Shown here in pieces: positions 43,001 to 52,764 of a DNA stretch of 64,000 bases. The DNA is from Tritrichomonas musculus. Its lineage: Eukaryota; Parabasalia; Tritrichomonadida; Tritrichomonadidae. The position numbers and the translations under genes were made by a program. The stretch's first letter is position 1, and every line of letters begins with the position of its first letter. The DNA lies in contig JAPFFF010000025.1 of NCBI GenBank assembly GCA_039105265.1, positions 62,001 through 126,000 of the forward strand, written 5' to 3'. Below the pieces are notes generated by a model that saw only the letters and a program-made list of their open reading frames with translations, searched no databases and was not told the DNA's origin.

Positions 43001-44869
43001 AATGAAACATTACAAAAGATTTCACAAAATATACAGCTTGATGGATTTGCTGGAGATGATGGAAACCAAGAAGAAAAAAAGAAGAAAGAAGCAAAAGAAA
43101 AAGTTAACAAAATGAAAGAAGATATATTGAAGCAATTTCAAAATAAGAGGAACAAATATTGCCTATCGGACTCACTATCAATAAGCAATAGTTCACCAAT
43201 TCCATTTATTAAAGAAAAATGCTGCATTTGCTCAGAATCGACGAAAGAGATTCTTTCTTATCCAATTTATATGTATCGTACCAAACTGCCATTCATTTTT
43301 GACAAGCCTCCATTATTTGAAAGCACTGTTGAAGGAGTTTCTGTTGATGATAATCAATACGATTTCGGAAGTCAAAAAGATTTGATTAATTTGTTAACAA
43401 ATACTTTGCAGTTTAATCAAAATGAAAGTGATTCTGATTTGTTGAAAAGAGCACAACTTTTTGAAGATATAATGAAAAAATTGATGGAAATTAAAGCATA
43501 TGGTGATACAACAAAGAAACGATTGACGGCAGGTGCAAACTTTGTTATTCAATTTGGAATTTGCCAACATCCAATTCATGAAAAATGCGTCACAAACATG
43601 GATGGTGACACTTATAAATGCCCGATGGATAATTCCAATAGAAATTATTTCCTTCCATGTTTAGAAGATATTTCAATCAATGAGATCTTCTCAGATACGA
43701 AGGAATTTACATTATGTGAAGACAAATACAATGCAATTTCAGCAATTAAAGCATTTGTTGAAAGGTTTTCATTATTCTTTAATTGTATTGACTATGGATC
43801 AATCGATATGTTTATTGAATTGGTAAAATCATTAAGTGGAATGATTGAGACATTTGAAATAAGACTAAGAAATCGTCCTGATTCACTTGATTGCCCAAAG
43901 AACCAGATACTTGCTACTAATCTTTTCCTTCTGGTTTGGTATGCATATCGTATTTATAAGAAGCCAGAAATGAAAATCATTAACCAAAAGGATAACACAG
44001 AAATTGATGTTGAATCAAGATTGACATCCTTCCAAAGATTCATAAAGAAACTTGTCGAATGCGATGATATTTTTACTGATAAAAACAAAGTTAATAATAT
44101 CATATCTGCTGTAATTGATTCTGTTACTTCAGAACGAAGCGATGACTTAGAAAAGGAAACCTACTTGCTTATGAGGAGGATTTGTCTTACTGAACATTTC
44201 ATTCTGGACGAAGATGTTACGAAAGAAGATGATGACATCATTGATTGGGATGACATTCTTGAAATCAGCAATCTTTCAAAAAGGTACAATGTAAAGTTCA
44301 CTTCAATTGACATTGATAATGGAGAATCCTTTGAATTAATGCCATTCACATTCATGAAATTACCAAAAGAATTCATCAAGCTTGCAGAAAGTCCTTACAA
44401 CGTCCCCCTTGAATTCACAAAGAAAATCTCATTCATCAACCTCTTGGACTATAACTATCTAATCAACCATTTTAATAACTTTGAAGAAGTTCATTCCAGC
44501 AATGAAAACAACAATAACAATGATAATGAAAATGCAGAAATAGAAAGATATAAGAAACTTGTGGTTAGTTGTGATGAAAATACATTAGTTATTTTACTAT
44601 CTATTTACTCAAAGCGCGTTTATCCTTCAACGATAATGTACACTGGGATACGAAACCCATTGTGTCTTATGATTGATTCTAAATATGCTGGATTTTTGAA
44701 TCCATTTTACGTTGACAAATTTGGGTTCACCGAAGTGAATTATAATCGTAACATTCCTCTCTTTCTCAATGAAAATAATTACGAGATGTTTGTCGATAAA
44801 ATTCTATCGGGGGATTTCTCCTACGATTTATTAACATTGAATGATATTATTCAAAGGCTTATTCATTAA
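40082..44869 (+). CDS. UBR-type (N-recognin-like) E3 ubiquitin ligase
   Basis: 1595 residues from ATG 40082. The UBR box, about 50-120, shows the zinc ligand pattern: C64/C67, C78/C81 (SICLQCF), H87/H90 (GNHEGH), C102/C104 (CNCGD), C116/H119. UBR boxes bind destabilising N-terminal residues of substrates. A RING-H2-like region begins about 1047 (CCICSES) and resumes about 1158 (FGICQHPIHEKCV, then YKCPMD). The final 60 residues (AGFLNPFYVDKFGFTEVNYN, then RNIPLFLNENNYEMFV) match the C-terminal cap of UBR1/2-type ligases. An Asn/Asp-rich low-complexity tract sits at about 695-760. Expected cytosolic role: N-degron-dependent ubiquitination. It is somewhat shorter than yeast and animal UBR1. No initiator motif seen at the start. 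Confidence 0.9.
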   Translation: MDFDQLSLLFSSDPLSAIDECKKMICSLSKFETYDEFFSHHKKEAHYAICPNYTSTLTKLFVYCADCSKKTGDFSSICLQCFLKGNHEGHNYYIFPTKYDICNCGDHDYFINTIFCSEHKGINSDETNPENNLDETLRETLTNTIFSAAFSSFKAYSTASDSNIKKIFDFILSFTFLGDGFRRLVAQSLTKKIDFDDFIFNIPSYSKTFNFLFHKLTFSLITDQEFIREFSKSFYHLFFDKIILQYYIDSKIGIAQNYMMFLDMIRVLFSEPICRYNYQNNGWDWITSAVKVLAGYKNIFTNIIDPSYTFYHEYFIPIIFLKDITLNQPEEKVQFFFDRVFTSIFTCAKQGEKDNSIVVTSFKKMIFYQHRFPLYEYYALFRSLCESFKNKPSLRVNKLIEELEKIDINPIFLINKNENGSENDVLVSKYLYPNRESNPSFFKKFKSAFKNLFTSYPSKYYRSFYNGAAFYFSYPIFDAFCSLFQLDHFFKIKFARFLCKESYQPLRIKLGIVALEKLLSKYCYEIGITNQKNALLLEMYDQLSGYMKILCNLIPLPALQLTIGLQCDNDNSNDEFMIKEFFAYEIARKVGLFDPKYETVIGTKMYVFLYVCLLIVNDRVSFNDENNEKYIEEFIINSLKCDPNKTLYNLFILTDSCMPNDYEFSERFHRVLMKVATTKNEINGTENVTDNDNEDHMDNDNLINHSIHSSDDDDNDDDDEDENENQINDNDGNQNQVRNNEENQINDDNENNRNNERDKNFAANATKFYLKREVKWNPIVFSDSISNQKKYINKELSKNPNKLLEIPKGESEETYFFKPNGNDNNNNNSLSSSEGLNIRLRKLLLTPSVLAVIYFSLIDFENKDNMIQIVQNLAMNTLIFISETIKEETNQTESATFDEQTSIHCTSVLDLVSQLKRIIYNFRIEGKDDIKDGFIEDRMNSANFVAFLNMKIALNEKEPKSIIELLKAKGPLGNETLQKISQNIQLDGFAGDDGNQEEKKKKEAKEKVNKMKEDILKQFQNKRNKYCLSDSLSISNSSPIPFIKEKCCICSESTKEILSYPIYMYRTKLPFIFDKPPLFESTVEGVSVDDNQYDFGSQKDLINLLTNTLQFNQNESDSDLLKRAQLFEDIMKKLMEIKAYGDTTKKRLTAGANFVIQFGICQHPIHEKCVTNMDGDTYKCPMDNSNRNYFLPCLEDISINEIFSDTKEFTLCEDKYNAISAIKAFVERFSLFFNCIDYGSIDMFIELVKSLSGMIETFEIRLRNRPDSLDCPKNQILATNLFLLVWYAYRIYKKPEMKIINQKDNTEIDVESRLTSFQRFIKKLVECDDIFTDKNKVNNIISAVIDSVTSERSDDLEKETYLLMRRICLTEHFILDEDVTKEDDDIIDWDDILEISNLSKRYNVKFTSIDIDNGESFELMPFTFMKLPKEFIKLAESPYNVPLEFTKKISFINLLDYNYLINHFNNFEEVHSSNENNNNNDNENAEIERYKKLVVSCDENTLVILLSIYSKRVYPSTIMYTGIRNPLCLMIDSKYAGFLNPFYVDKFGFTEVNYNRNIPLFLNENNYEMFVDKILSGDFSYDLLTLNDIIQRLIH

Positions 44870-45739
44870 AAATTCATATTTCATTTAAATTTACCATTTT
44901 TTTTAAACAGAATATTTTTTACACTTTTAGTTTATTATCAATGATTAATATGCCATCATTTTTACACTAATGGACATTGATATTTTTGGCCTATTATAGA
45001 CTTGCTAAATATACACTTGAGTCAAAAACGATAAGGCACCTTTGGTCAAAATTGAATTAAATTTCACCTTTGAGGGTCTTATCGTTTTTGATTTTAGTTT
45101 ATATATGAAAATATAAATATAGAATGATAAAATTTTATCTACAATATAAGTTTTTTTTTTAATAAAGCAATAAAATAAACAGTAGTCAAAAACAACCGTA
45201 TAATTTGGGAAAAAACAATAAAAGAAATTAGATTTGTTTTTGGATATTACTAATATAAGCTTTATTAGTTATATTGAATTAGAGTAAAGCTTGAATAATT
45301 TATATTATTGGAAAATTTAATAGAATATTGAAGACCATCTTGGTTCTAAATAAGCATAAATTTAAATATAGGCCGATGTTTATGGAAATGAATTTTATTA
45401 ATCAAATCTTAATCTCGAGAAATGTTATAATGAATTGTTTCTATCTCTGTTGCCTTTCCTGTTTCTTCATTTATTTTATAAATAGGTACACTTATGATAT
45501 TATCATTTCTGTACTGTTAAATTCAATTTCTTTTTTGCATCGAATGTGAAGACCTTGATCAAAAATATATTCAAAATAGAATTTCATGGAGATAAACTTG
45601 TCAATTATTAAAAATTCAGAAAAACTTGTCAATTATTTTAAATACAGAAAACACGAAGCATTTAAATGAATATTGATATAATAAGTAAAAATATAACTTC
45701 ATATTTTTTAGAAAATTGGTTAATAAAAATTAATGATGG
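44870..45739. other. Intergenic region with a strong hairpin
   Basis: 45022-45035 (TCAAAAACGATAAG) pairs perfectly with 45078-45091; inner parts also pair around CACCTTTG. It may be a small MITE or a 3-prime structure between the two convergent genes. Near 45590-45650 a 28-bp unit with AAACTTGTCAATTATT is repeated twice. Confidence 0.55.
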
Positions 45740-47029
45740 TTATTCCATCTTCCCAAATAATTCAAAGGCTTCAATAATAAGATAATTGTTGTTGGACCAG
45801 TTTGGTGCTGTCATCCTCAATCGGACATACCTGAATCCTTCCTGCATTTGGTTACTCACAGTAAAGAGATGCGAGTATCTTTGCCCATTCAAATAATTGC
45901 TACCATCTTGCCTGTCAACAATCTCCCACCTGCTTTGGTCATTTGACACCTCAATCACCCAGCTCTTCAAATTATAATAGTTTGGACGTCTATCCTCAGA
46001 CCTGATCGAGTACGCAGCAGGCCACACTTTCCTCTTAACGAAGTCGAAACATATCCAGTCATCTTTCTGATTATTTGACTCAAACGACTTATATTGATCG
46101 TCGTACAATATTACATTTTTTGCCATATGACCAATACTGTAACATGATGACGAAGTGACACTAATTTCTTCTCGAAGCGTCTTCGTTATGTGGTTGATTA
46201 TTCCATTGAATTGATCACCAGAGAATTGAATTGTTTTTGCAGAAGATTGAATTAATTTTTCTTTATATCGATTATTATTCTCATTTGGCGTCACTTTTTG
46301 TCTCAAACGGTTTGACAGTTTGGACCAGATTTCACCGGTGATGTCAAATACGTTAAATACATTAAGAAATTCATTTATCATTTCACATGTCACATTCATA
46401 AAACAGACAAATTGATACATCTCACAAAATTTTGTATCATTGGCGTAGAGACGATTTATAAACCGTAATAATTGATCTTCTGAATTGACCTTTAGCTTTG
46501 AATTATTGAATATTTTGAAAAGTGTATCAAATGACAGGGTTAGAAGCTCGTTTTCTCGCTCCTTTTGACATATTTCATAAAAATGTGATGATGCAAACTC
46601 GATTTCACTTTGTAGCTGCTTTTTGTAAAAAATTCCAAATTGCTCATGTTGATGGAGTAAGCTGATGACGTTGTTTACGGAAATTTCGACTGATTTTTGA
46701 TAAGAAAAATTAATTGAATCGTTACCAAGAATTTCAATAACTTCCGAAAAAAATGGAATCTCAGATTCGATAATATTAATTTCATTGAAATTGACAAGCT
46801 TAAGAATATTGGAAAAATTGCCGTTTTGGGTAGTATTGATGGTAAATTGGTTGATGGTTGGATCACTTAGATGAAGTTTACTGATTTTTGGGGAGATTAA
46901 ATCTGAGATTAACTTACTTGTTTTAAATTCATTTCCATTCACAAGAAATATAAAATCGTCGCAATATGTTTGAAGAGGGACCTGCAAAATACAGGTTGGA
47001 TTAAGCTGAATCTTGCTTTGTTCACTCAT
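45740..47029 (-). CDS. BTB/BACK-like protein with discoidin-type C-terminal domain
   Basis: 429 residues, intact. About 20-110: a BTB-like region (FIFLVNGNEFKTSKLISDLI, then SPKISKLHLSDPTINQF). About 130-245: helical BACK-like region (LLTLSFDTLFKIFNNSKLKV, then SEDQLLRFINRLY and FDITGEIWSKLSNRLRQKV). About 280-425: F5/8-type (discoidin-like) domain (KDDWICFDFVKRKVWPAAYS, SWVIEVSNDQSRWEIVD, then FRYVRLRMTAPNWSNNNYLI). The first two regions are homologous to the broken gene at 30-35 kb, which has RCC1 repeats instead of discoidin. It is likely an intracellular adaptor, perhaps for ubiquitin ligases, though no Cullin link is shown. TCACA lies about 27 bases before the ATG. Confidence 0.85.
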   Translation of the reverse strand: MSEQSKIQLNPTCILQVPLQTYCDDFIFLVNGNEFKTSKLISDLISPKISKLHLSDPTINQFTINTTQNGNFSNILKLVNFNEINIIESEIPFFSEVIEILGNDSINFSYQKSVEISVNNVISLLHQHEQFGIFYKKQLQSEIEFASSHFYEICQKERENELLTLSFDTLFKIFNNSKLKVNSEDQLLRFINRLYANDTKFCEMYQFVCFMNVTCEMINEFLNVFNVFDITGEIWSKLSNRLRQKVTPNENNNRYKEKLIQSSAKTIQFSGDQFNGIINHITKTLREEISVTSSSCYSIGHMAKNVILYDDQYKSFESNNQKDDWICFDFVKRKVWPAAYSIRSEDRRPNYYNLKSWVIEVSNDQSRWEIVDRQDGSNYLNGQRYSHLFTVSNQMQEGFRYVRLRMTAPNWSNNNYLIIEAFELFGKME

Positions 47030-47759
47030 GAATTTCGAAAAATTAAAAATTGTGAGAATAAACTATTCAAAATTTTTTTTATTATCTTGACAACCTATAT
47101 ACTGAGGAGAAAATTCCATAATTATTTGTAATATAATTCAGGAGCTGAAATCCTAAATTTCCCTCAGAAAAAATGATAAGAGCGAAAAAATATCTAATAT
47201 TTTAAGTTCTCCCTATGAATTTTCATATAATCTTAATTACAAATTGTAAAATAAAAAATATAATCCATCATCGAAAGGTCATGCCTTAAAATGCTTTTTT
47301 TAAATTTATCGTTTTATTAGATCCTTGGTATGGAGATATAAAAAGTTCTATATTAACATTGAATATGTAAAGTTCTCCTTTTGAATTTCTTTGAATTTGA
47401 TATTCTATCAATTTTTTAAAATATATATATATAAAATAATAAAATGAATTTTATTTTTATTATTTTACATTTTTTATTAAATTATTGATAAATTAAAATC
47501 ATTAACTAATAAAAAATTCTCAATTTTTTTGAGATAATTCGTAACTAAATTAAATAATTCTCGAATATATAGTTTACTTCATGACAATTTATAGCGATTA
47601 ATAATCAATTATTTCATAAAAAATAATTAATATAAAATTAATATTTTATTATTTAAATTAAAAATATATATAATCAATTATTTATTTATAGATAAGGAAG
47701 ATATTAATTATTTTAAATTTTTATTTTTTTAGCGGCTTTTTGTGTGAAAATATAAATTT
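47030..47759. other. Divergent intergenic region
   Basis: 730 bp between the BTB/BACK gene (minus) and the GP63-like gene (plus), both transcribed away from it. Very AT-rich; the only initiator-like motif is TCACA on the minus strand near 47054. No RNA gene seen. Confidence 0.5.
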
Positions 47760-50700
47760 ATGATCGGCGTTTTTTTTACTCTCGTATTCATTTCTTTATC
47801 TCACCAAACACATTTTTACCATTATTGTGATCACGATAAAATACAAAGGCAAACCAAAGTTCGTACCATTTCCTTTGAAAACTCAAAATCTAGAAATAAG
47901 CGAACATTAACAAATGAAAGAGAACCAATCCGAATTTACTTAGATTTTCTAATTGACAAAGATGAATTTCAATGCGTTAATGATGGCCAACCAATTACTT
48001 GGCAAGATACAATTTTTACTTGCGAAGCCATAGATATACCTAATGAAACCCAAAAAGTGGCCCTCAAAAAAACAATGGAGAATGTAAGAGACTATTTGCA
48101 AAGCATTCTTTTAGTTGATCGACTTAATACTCCAATTGATATTACCACAAGTCTTGAAGGTTATTTTAATCTCGCAGATTCCCCAAATCCAATTAGTGAC
48201 ACAGACATTTATCTTTCCGTATTTATCCGAACTTATGGTGATTCTCAAACATTAGCATCTGCACATTATGTAACCACTGATAGTGAAACATATCGACCAA
48301 TTCAAGGAGCAATCTATGTAAACTCCCGATATCTTCCAACTGAAGCACAAAACGAGAACTCAACCAACACTGACTTTTTCTATACAGTAGTTCATGAAAT
48401 CATGCATGCATTAGGAGTCTCTTCAGATTCATTTCCTTATTATCATCCCAAAGACTCAACCACTCCATATGAATCACCACTAGTTGAATTAAATGATGAA
48501 GCAACTGGCAAGAAACATACATTCCTAGTTACTCCATTTTCACATAAATTTGCAGTCATGCAATGGGGAGTTGAAAATTTCACAATCAACGGTGTGACTG
48601 TTCCATCTGGCATTGAAATCGAAGATGGCGGAGGAGAAGGAACAGCAGGAAGTCATCCTGATTGTAGAATTGGAAATCAAGACTTGATGGTTGGCGTCAG
48701 CATTCAAGGAGAAAATGGACCTTACAGCAGATTCACTCCTTTGACAGCAGCAATTCTTCTTGATACCGGAAACTACGACATTGTGTGGACCAAGATACAA
48801 CCTTTAGTTTGGGGAAATAAAGATTCAATTGATGGAAATTATATAAAAGATTTCGTAATTGGTCCTCCACAAAATGTTTTCCCTCAACAATACATCTATC
48901 GTCCTTCAACTGATCCAATCAATGATCAATGCGGATTTACATTTAAAATGCTTGGAGGACTAAACAAAGTGAACATTACTTTGAATCCTTATTATAATTG
49001 CTCACTGTCTGAATGGAAGGATTACGCAGATACTGAGGCTTATTGCAATGCCGAGAAGTTTTACAATCCTAATGGCAATGATGAAATTGGTGGCGAATGG
49101 TCTTATGATTTCCAAATGATCCATTTTCCTGATGAAATATGCGCTGCTGGAAGCGCTTGCATTCCTGGAATTTATAATTGCGCTCCATATAAAATCGCTG
49201 ACGATGAAAAATCATTCACTATTACAATTGACGATGTTGAATATGAATGCAATGAAAGTAACGTTAACAAAATGGTTTATGAAATGGGCGATTATATTTA
49301 TGAAAACGGAATCAAATGCCCTCCAATTGAACAATTCATTCGTACAGTGAGAATGATGGAAGAACAACAATACTTGACTGGCGACCCTTTTATTGAAGAA
49401 GTCCAAGTTCCATCTTCATCTGAATACGTTGAGTCATCTATTGATGCCGAATCATCAGCAATTTCCTCTGAAGAAAACCAAGAAACAGCTTCCTCTGATA
49501 TCGATCAAACAAATGCTTCTGATGATGAAAGTTATTCATCCATTTCCTCCGATGAAGATCAAACACAAGCTTCTTCTAATGAAGACCAATCTAACGTTTC
49601 TTCCAATGAAAACCAATCTAATATTTCTTCAAATGAAGAACATTCATCAATTTCCTCTGATGAAGATCAAACACAAGCTTCTTCCAATGAAGACCAATCT
49701 AACGTTTCTTCTGGTGCAGATCAATCAAATATTTCTTCAAATGAAGAACATTCATCAATTTCCTCTGATGAAGATCAAGGAACGATTTCCTCTGAATCCG
49801 AATTATCATCAAAGTCAACAGAACCGGATCATGCACCATCTTCGCCAGATGATCACACAGACGTGCCAGTTGAAATTCCACTACCAGCGCCTTCGATAGA
49901 CGACTCATATCAGTCAAGTAGTTCAGAAATCATATTCACAGAGAACGGATTCAAAGACAAAGAAGGGAACGAAAACGCAGTCACAAATGAAGAAGACGAC
50001 ATTTTATTAATCAAGTCCGATCAAAACGAGTTAACAGTAATCAGTGGCAACTCAAATAAGGGCAACCTATTCATCTCACCACAGAATGAGAATTCAGTTA
50101 TAACGATCAAGAAGCAGGAAGGCCAAACCGATTTTCATGGTGCCATTGGACTTCACGCGAACTCTAAAAATCCAACCGTCAACTTGCCACAATCAAGTGC
50201 GCCTTTAAATCTGTTCAACAATGAAAATAGTAAAATTTCTTTTGTATCTGACCAAATAACTAATTCAGTTCCAATTTCATTGCAAAAACTGACAATTAGT
50301 GACGGCACCATTCACATTGATGTGCCTGAAGGATCAACTGGAGTCGAGTTCAAAGAAGTTGAAACTTTCATGAAAAGCAAAATTGAAACATATCATAATA
50401 ATGCATTGTCAGACACGTCAATTGGATCATTGAAAATGAACCAAGGCTCAAATATTGAAGTAACAAGCGCTATCTTTAGCAATTCAATTACATGCGATGC
50501 AGGATCACAAATGAAGATCGAAAGAAAAGCAAAATTCAATGATAAAACAGTCATTACTCTCACCGACACTTCATTTATTAATTTTGGAAAGTCTTTGATT
50601 GAAGGAATTTGTAAAGAAATCGTCGTTAAACAAAACGGAAAGTTACTAGATGATGAAAAAAGTGCTACAATTATGTGTGGCTCTAATTTTGATTGCCGAG

Positions 50701-50951
50701 CATGGAAAGAAAAATACTCTAAAGATTCTTCTGCTTATCCATATGCAAAATGCACCACTGAAGGACAGAACGGAACATGCCTCGTCGCTACAAATAAGAA
50801 TGAAGAAACTCCGAAGAAGAAGAAAGGCTTATCGAAAGGCGCGATTGCTGGCATCGTTATTGCTTGCATTGCTGTAGTTGTCATAATAATAATTGTGGCC
50901 GTTTGTGTTAAGAAATGTAACAGAAGAAACTACGATCATCAATATCCTTGA
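47760..50951 (+). CDS. GP63-like (leishmanolysin, M8) surface metalloprotease
   Basis: 1063 residues. N-terminal hydrophobic signal segment (MIGVFFTLVFISLSHQ). Zinc site HEIMH at 212-216 in VVHEIMHALGV, third ligand H299 in GTAGSHPDCR, and the following DLMVG supplies the Met turn, all typical of M8. Cys-rich region to about 540. A Ser/Glu/Asp-rich stalk with repeats (SSISSDEDQTQASSNEDQSN) at about 580-690, then a beta-rich region about 720-960. C-terminal transmembrane helix about 1026-1050 (AIAGIVIACIAVVVIIIIVA) with a short basic tail. Expected to be a type I surface protease, catalytically complete. Leishmania GP63 is about 600 residues and GPI-anchored; this one is longer and TM-anchored, as in trichomonads. 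Confidence 0.92.
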   Translation: MIGVFFTLVFISLSHQTHFYHYCDHDKIQRQTKVRTISFENSKSRNKRTLTNEREPIRIYLDFLIDKDEFQCVNDGQPITWQDTIFTCEAIDIPNETQKVALKKTMENVRDYLQSILLVDRLNTPIDITTSLEGYFNLADSPNPISDTDIYLSVFIRTYGDSQTLASAHYVTTDSETYRPIQGAIYVNSRYLPTEAQNENSTNTDFFYTVVHEIMHALGVSSDSFPYYHPKDSTTPYESPLVELNDEATGKKHTFLVTPFSHKFAVMQWGVENFTINGVTVPSGIEIEDGGGEGTAGSHPDCRIGNQDLMVGVSIQGENGPYSRFTPLTAAILLDTGNYDIVWTKIQPLVWGNKDSIDGNYIKDFVIGPPQNVFPQQYIYRPSTDPINDQCGFTFKMLGGLNKVNITLNPYYNCSLSEWKDYADTEAYCNAEKFYNPNGNDEIGGEWSYDFQMIHFPDEICAAGSACIPGIYNCAPYKIADDEKSFTITIDDVEYECNESNVNKMVYEMGDYIYENGIKCPPIEQFIRTVRMMEEQQYLTGDPFIEEVQVPSSSEYVESSIDAESSAISSEENQETASSDIDQTNASDDESYSSISSDEDQTQASSNEDQSNVSSNENQSNISSNEEHSSISSDEDQTQASSNEDQSNVSSGADQSNISSNEEHSSISSDEDQGTISSESELSSKSTEPDHAPSSPDDHTDVPVEIPLPAPSIDDSYQSSSSEIIFTENGFKDKEGNENAVTNEEDDILLIKSDQNELTVISGNSNKGNLFISPQNENSVITIKKQEGQTDFHGAIGLHANSKNPTVNLPQSSAPLNLFNNENSKISFVSDQITNSVPISLQKLTISDGTIHIDVPEGSTGVEFKEVETFMKSKIETYHNNALSDTSIGSLKMNQGSNIEVTSAIFSNSITCDAGSQMKIERKAKFNDKTVITLTDTSFINFGKSLIEGICKEIVVKQNGKLLDDEKSATIMCGSNFDCRAWKEKYSKDSSAYPYAKCTTEGQNGTCLVATNKNEETPKKKKGLSKGAIAGIVIACIAVVVIIIIVAVCVKKCNRRNYDHQYP

Positions 50952-51593
50952 AATCTATAATTAAAGAATACTTTAAACTATAATTTAATCATTATTTATT
51001 ATATTTATTTAGAATCTTCAATTATTAAAAAAAAAATTATAATCATTAGAGGAATATATGAATCTTTTTTAACTTACAAGAAAATAATATATATATATAA
51101 GATGATATTGTTACATGTATTGAAGAACAAGAATCTAATAATCAATATGCTCAAAAAATACTCAAAAACAAAAAAATCAATGTGGGAACATTCAAAGATA
51201 AGAATTATTGCCACTAATTAAAGGCAATTCAACAATATTATAAATCAAACAAATTGAAAATATTAATAATATTTATGTAATCACTATATAATACATGAAC
51301 AAATAGAATCAGTCAAGCAAAAAATCATGTGATAATTTAAAATCAGAAGATGTTTTAACTTTTTTATTAATCTTTTAAGAAATAATGATTGTATTTAATC
51401 AACAAAACCAAAAAAGTTTTAAAATATCAAGGCTCTTCAAACATCTGAAGTATTATAAATATTTAAGTAAAACCTAATTAGATTTTTATATCTTATTCTA
51501 CATTTTTCTTGATTTGAACGTTTATTATCTGACTATTTTTTTCGGAAGAAAAATTTTTGAATTAAAAATTTTTATAAAATTTTATCTTTTATC
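50952..51593. other. AT-rich intergenic region
   Basis: No gene or repeat recognised apart from a short TA run near 51090. Confidence 0.5.
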
Positions 51594-52319
51594 ATGATGG
51601 ATACAAGCTTGAAATCAAGAGAGTATCATTTGTTAAATTATTTTATTCGGAACGCTTCTAAAATCCAGACCTCTTTCTTTAAGAAGCTTGAAGGTTCGAT
51701 CAATACTTATAAACAATATTTGAATATTGGGGATAATTTTGAACAATTGATAGATGATCATGTTCAATATTTTTTAAATCTATGTAAAAGACAATCATTA
51801 CTTTATCAGAACTTTTATTGTTCAATTTTGCCCAACATCCCCAATTTACAATTTCAACAATCAAAAATTCTTAGCAATCACCCATTATCCCATATATATG
51901 AACATATTCAAACAATGTTTGACCAAAATCATGAACAATGCATGGAATTAACTGATTTACAGATTTGCCAAATCCAAATTGTTCTTGACAGTCATATAGA
52001 AGAGTTTATTCACATCAAAGAATTCCAAATTGATCCACTCAAACAAATGCTAAGTCTTCACAAGAGGTATTTCAAAGAACATTTAGATCTCCATTTTAAT
52101 CAACTAAAATCTCTAGTGAATAAACAAATTAGATGTCTTCATGATTTCATAAATCTTCCTAATAATGAATTTAATCGAGAATTGGTAATTTATGAATTTA
52201 ATTTCCATAAATTCAAAAATTATCAAATTTATCAATTCGATTCTTTGTTCAGAGTCCAACAAATTATTCACTCGGTACTTGATGTGGAATCATTAGAGTT
52301 GACTTATATTGAAGATTAA
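51594..52319 (+). CDS. Helical hypothetical protein
   Basis: 241 residues from ATG 51594 (the second codon is also ATG). The sequence is rich in Gln, His, Leu and Phe, and looks all-helical: NYFIRNASKIQTSFFKKLEG, then HVQYFLNLCKRQSLLYQNFY and FNQLKSLVNKQIRCLHDFIN. No TM or signal peptide. Long amphipathic helices might suggest a membrane-curving or bundle fold, but no family is recognised. Neighbours (GP63-like gene upstream, AIG1-type GTPase downstream, convergent) give no functional hint. Confidence 0.65.
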   Translation: MMDTSLKSREYHLLNYFIRNASKIQTSFFKKLEGSINTYKQYLNIGDNFEQLIDDHVQYFLNLCKRQSLLYQNFYCSILPNIPNLQFQQSKILSNHPLSHIYEHIQTMFDQNHEQCMELTDLQICQIQIVLDSHIEEFIHIKEFQIDPLKQMLSLHKRYFKEHLDLHFNQLKSLVNKQIRCLHDFINLPNNEFNRELVIYEFNFHKFKNYQIYQFDSLFRVQQIIHSVLDVESLELTYIED

Positions 52320-52764
52320 CTTTTTTATATTAATGAACAGTTCATTTAATAGTAATGAATTAGATGCATTAATATATATGATTGTATGTCCTTAAAGTTT
52401 GTCTTTGAACAAGCTTTGGTAAATTTTTATATCACGAGAATATTCCTTCATTTTGTACAAGCAAAATCAGATTTCCCAAGTTTTAGCTCTTATCTGATAA
52501 TAATCCCACAAAATTTTCATCACATGGCATTTAATTTTTAATAATAAACAGGTATTATAATTGGATATTTTTTTTTATTTATTTTGTAAACTTCAGAAAT
52601 TTTAAAATTTTCAAATTTTTACTCATTTTTGAAGCATAAATTACATCTGAAGGAATCATTATTAATTATAAAAAAATTCAAGAATACATTGAGTTAGAAT
52701 TAATAATATAATTGAAATTTATAAGATCATTTTAAAGGCTAAACAAATATATTTATGATTCATT
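52320..52764. other. Convergent intergenic region
   Basis: 445 bp between two convergent genes; AT-rich, nothing recognised. Confidence 0.5.
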
